DNA of 7,315 nucleotides from Candidatus Sumerlaeota bacterium (lineage in GTDB: Bacteria > Sumerlaeota > Sumerlaeia > JADFCT01), in contig JAPLSP010000140.1 in the NCBI GenBank assembly GCA_026398575.1, positions 1 through 7,315 on the forward strand, in the 5' to 3' direction. The translations under genes and the position numbers were made by a program. Under the pieces are notes generated by a model. It had not been told where the DNA came from. It saw only the letters and a program-made list of their open reading frames with translations, and ran no database searches. The first letter of the stretch is position 1, and each line of letters begins with the position of its first letter. Below are positions 4,958-7,315 of this stretch, in pieces.

Positions 4958-6490
4958 CTACCCTAAAATCTCCTCAAAAGCCTTGCCCAGGCAGCCCACG
5001 ATGTCCATCGCCGTCATCGCGCGCGGATGTCCTTCGCGCGCCGCGATGTCGCCGGCCAAACCGTGGATGAAAACGCCCGCCCGGGCCGCGTCTGCTGCGC
5101 GCATTCCCTGCGCCAGCAAACCCGCAATCAGGCCCGTCAGCACGTCGCCGCTTCCGCCTTTGGCCATGCCGTCGTTGCCGCTGGAATTGATGTAAGCGTA
5201 TCCGTCCGGCGTCGCCACGACCGTTCCCGCGCCTTTGAGCGCCACGACGCAATCGAATTCCTCGGCAGCCCGGCGCGCCGATGCGATGCGGTCGGATTGG
5301 ATTTCGTCGGTAGTCGCCGGGAGCAGCCGCGCCAATTCGCCGGGGTGCGGCGTGATCACCGTGGGCGCGGGACGCATGCGCAGGACGTTGGTTTGGCCGG
5401 CCAGGCAGTTCAGGCCGTCGGCGTCTATCACCATCGGCTTGTCCACGTGGCGGCACAGCGCCGCGACCAGCGCGCGCGTCGGCGGCGCCGTCCCCAGGCC
5501 GGGCCCAAGCGCCACGGCGTCCACATTCTGGCACGCTTCGAGCAGGCCGTTCTGCGATTGCGTGTCGAAGCGCCATCCGTCGCGCGAAGGAATGGGGACT
5601 TTCAACGGCTCAATCAGATGCCTTTCGAGCGTTGGTTCGATATTGGCCGGACACGCCGCATAAACCAATCCGGCGCCCGAGCGCGAGGCCCCGTGCGCCG
5701 TCAGCACCGCCGCGCCCGTCATCCCGCGCGATCCGGCGATGATGAACACGCGGCCGAAGGTTCCTTTATGGCCGTCGCGCGGGCGGCGCGGAAGAAGGCC
5801 GGCCGTTTGCTCGGCCATGGTCAGATGAATCCGCGAGCCTTCGGCCTCCATCAAATCCTCGGGAAAGCCGATGTCCGCGATCACCAGGTCTTCCACCAGA
5901 TTGGCCGAAGGTCCTGCGACCATCCCCAATTTGGGCAGGCCCATCGTCACCGTCAGCGCGGCACGGACCACCGGTCCCTGCGCCTCGCCGCCGTCGGCCG
6001 GCAGTCCCGAGGGAATATCCACGGCCGCCACCGGCGCGCCGCAGGCGTTGATCTCTTCGATCGCGCCGGCGAACAATCCCGTCACCGGTCCGCGGACGCC
6101 CGTTCCCAGGATCGCATCCACAACGCAATCGAAATCCCGTTCGAGAATCTCTTCGAGCTGTTCGGCGTCGCTGATGTCAATGCGCTGAATCTCCGGCGGC
6201 ATCCGTTTGAAATTCTCCAGCGCGTCGCCCTTCAGTTCGCTGCCCGGCGCCAGCAGACAAACGATGACTTCGATCTTTTGCTCCGACAGCATCCGTGCCG
6301 TCACGAAGCCGTCGCCGGCGTTGTTGCCTTTGCCCGTGACAACGGCCACGCGCCGCGGCGCAAAGACCCGCGTGATTTCGTCCGTCATCGCGCGTCCCGC
6401 GTTTTCCATCAATGTGAGGCTGGGGATGCCCCAGTCCTCGATGGTCCTGCGGTCAATCTCCCGCATCTCGTCAGCTGTGACAACGCGCAT
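4958..6490 (-). CDS. nnr: bifunctional NAD(P)H-hydrate repair enzyme (NAD(P)HX epimerase / ADP-dependent dehydratase)
   Basis: This 510-aa protein repairs hydrated NADH and NADPH. The N-terminal YjeF_N domain (about 1-215) epimerises R- and S-NAD(P)HX, and the C-terminal carbohydrate-kinase-like domain (about 225-508) dehydrates the S form using ADP (ATP in eukaryotes). Visible N-domain motifs are TADEMREIDRRTIE, LMENAGRA, the nucleotide loop GKGNNAGDGF (53-62), DAILGTG (125-131) and DIPSGLPADGG (158-168). C-domain motifs are HKGTFGRV (241-248), GPGLG (329-333), DADGLN (356-361), ITPHPGE (379-385), LKGAGTVV (418-425) and NDGMAKGGSGDVLTG (439-453), in which D449 of GGSGD is the expected catalytic base. 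Length and order are standard for the fused enzyme and both halves look intact. ATG 6490 is supported by AGGAG nine bases upstream. It lies 12 bases behind era on the same strand and is probably co-transcribed. Confidence 0.97.
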   Translation of the reverse strand: MRVVTADEMREIDRRTIEDWGIPSLTLMENAGRAMTDEITRVFAPRRVAVVTGKGNNAGDGFVTARMLSEQKIEVIVCLLAPGSELKGDALENFKRMPPEIQRIDISDAEQLEEILERDFDCVVDAILGTGVRGPVTGLFAGAIEEINACGAPVAAVDIPSGLPADGGEAQGPVVRAALTVTMGLPKLGMVAGPSANLVEDLVIADIGFPEDLMEAEGSRIHLTMAEQTAGLLPRRPRDGHKGTFGRVFIIAGSRGMTGAAVLTAHGASRSGAGLVYAACPANIEPTLERHLIEPLKVPIPSRDGWRFDTQSQNGLLEACQNVDAVALGPGLGTAPPTRALVAALCRHVDKPMVIDADGLNCLAGQTNVLRMRPAPTVITPHPGELARLLPATTDEIQSDRIASARRAAEEFDCVVALKGAGTVVATPDGYAYINSSGNDGMAKGGSGDVLTGLIAGLLAQGMRAADAARAGVFIHGLAGDIAAREGHPRAMTAMDIVGCLGKAFEEILG

Positions 6491-6499
6491 GGGATCAGT

Positions 6500-6504
6500 C
6501 TCCT
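6500..6504 (-). promoter_or_regulatory. Shine-Dalgarno AGGAG for nnr
   Basis: On the minus strand, the era stop codon and this site fuse as TAGGAG, nine bases before the nnr ATG. This fixes the nnr start and suggests coupled translation of the two genes. Confidence 0.7.
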
Positions 6505-7315
6505 ATCGCCTTTTCTTCTTTCCTTTTGCTCTGCGCGGCGCGTAGCCAAATTCGCGGAGCGCTGTGGCGTCTTTACGCCAATTCTTTTGGACTTTAACGC
6601 CGAGCTCCAGAAAAACCGGTCCGCCCGCCAACTCCTCGATCTCGCGGCGCGCGGCCTGCCCGATCGCCTTGATCATTGCGCCGTTTTTTCCGATGACGAT
6701 CCCTTTCTGCGAGTCGCGCTCCACGAAGATGGTGACGGAAATATATGTCTTTTGCGGATCCGGCTGCTCGCGGAATTCCTCGGTGCGCGTCGCCACGCCG
6801 TAGGGGATTTCCTCATGGGCCAGCTCGAAGACTTTCTCGCGCACCCGCTCGGCCGCCAGATAGCGCAGATCGCGGTCGCACAACTGCTCGCGATCATAGA
6901 ACGGCTCGCTTGCCGGCAGCCGCTCGCGAATGGCGTCAACCAGCGCCTCGAGCCCTTCGCCCCGCAACGCCGAGATCGCGAATCGCTGCGCATATCGTGA
7001 AACGTCGTATACAGAATCGTCCAGGATACTTTCATTGTCGCGAAGGCCTTTTGCGCGGGCCAGGTCTATTTTATTGACAACCAGAAACACGGGCGCCGCC
7101 ATGTGCGTCAGCAGCGCCTTCATGGTCTGAGGCTGTGGCGATGTATCGCCATATTCCACCAGATGCAAGACCACGTCCACCCCTTCGATGGCTTCGCGCG
7201 CTTCGCCCACCAGAAATTCGTTGAATTCATCCCTCGGGTCAATCACGCCCGGCGTGTCCACGAATACGATCTGACACGCCTCATTCGTATAGATGCCCGC
7301 CAGACGGTCGCGCGT
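6503..7315 (-). CDS. era: GTPase Era, 5' end beyond the window (partial)
   Basis: Era is an essential GTPase that binds the 3' end of 16S rRNA and assists 30S subunit maturation at the inner face of the membrane. The frame is open to the window edge, giving 270 residues; the P-loop (G1) lies outside. The visible part starts TRDRLAGIYTNEACQIVF, equivalent to the G2 region. G3 is DTPG (20-23), G4 NKID (81-84) and G5 ISAL (114-117). The KH domain follows: HEEIPYGV, IFVERDSQKGIVIGKNGAMI (the GxxG loop is GKNG, 199-202) and VKVQKNWRKDATALREFGYA. The GTG at 7261 is an internal Val of the VDTPG motif and not a start. A short basic tail (APRRAKGKKKRR) extends past the usual end of the KH domain. era precedes nnr by 12 bases. 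Identification is secure. Confidence 0.97.
   Translation of the reverse strand, partial: TRDRLAGIYTNEACQIVFVDTPGVIDPRDEFNEFLVGEAREAIEGVDVVLHLVEYGDTSPQPQTMKALLTHMAAPVFLVVNKIDLARAKGLRDNESILDDSVYDVSRYAQRFAISALRGEGLEALVDAIRERLPASEPFYDREQLCDRDLRYLAAERVREKVFELAHEEIPYGVATRTEEFREQPDPQKTYISVTIFVERDSQKGIVIGKNGAMIKAIGQAARREIEELAGGPVFLELGVKVQKNWRKDATALREFGYAPRRAKGKKKRR

Noticed and set aside
4872..5195. A 107-codon plus frame beginning near the 10-bp array
   Set aside because: Its first part is the 10-bp repeat translated (VRVRPCPSVPV-like) and its remainder is antisense to the 3' end of nnr.
5027..7000. A 657-codon plus-strand open frame
   Set aside because: It lies wholly antisense to nnr and era, both of which have clear family motifs. 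Its translation is rich in Arg, His and Gln with no domain, as expected for the shadow of GC-rich genes.

Overview
The window looks like a chromosomal piece of a GC-rich, diderm, probably uncultured bacterium. It carries a type II secretion/type IV pilus-like (pseudo)pilin gene cluster of a style common in PVC-group and neighbouring candidate phyla. The GspG-like pilin, with its NFLEAQTRSKVSRAQSDM stretch after the hydrophobic helix, resembles proteins I associate with Sumerlaeota, Hydrogenedentota, Lentisphaerota and similar lineages. That placement is inference from family resemblance, not a database result.

Layout: positions 31-4853 (+) hold a compact run of pilus/secretion genes. These are two tandem GspF/PilC-family inner-membrane platform proteins, a GspI/PilV-like prepilin, the remains of a GspJ-like prepilin gene, a GspK/PilX-like minor pilin, and a GspG-like pilin. 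Most junctions are ATGA start/stop overlaps or a 12-nt gap, as expected for one co-transcribed unit. The ATPase, secretin, alignment proteins and prepilin peptidase are not here; an upstream gene may end at 56. Positions 4958-7315 (-) hold a convergent two-gene unit: era (16S rRNA-binding GTPase, 5' end outside the window) followed by nnr (bifunctional NAD(P)HX epimerase/dehydratase).

The most unusual part is 2908-4950. Four different short-period repeat arrays lie within about 2 kb: a 12-bp unit inside a 43-bp-arm inverted repeat (2908-3037), a 7-bp array of 16 units (3625-3736), a second, unrelated 12-bp array in frame inside a minor-pilin gene (4061-4126), and a 10-bp array between the convergent genes (4887-4950). 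I see no comparable array in the GspF genes or in nnr/era. The inverted repeat sits directly behind the Shine-Dalgarno and start codon of the GspJ-like gene, whose membrane helix is missing. The 7-bp array supplies the start codons of the next gene. The repeats have therefore reshaped the pilin genes, and at least one appears broken.

How the genes would work together: the GspF proteins form the membrane platform on which the ATPase drives assembly. The GspG-like protein would be the major pseudopilin, and the GspI-, GspJ- and GspK-like proteins a tip or priming complex. Loss of the GspJ-like helix should compromise the tip unless another copy exists. The era-nnr pair is housekeeping and unrelated in function.
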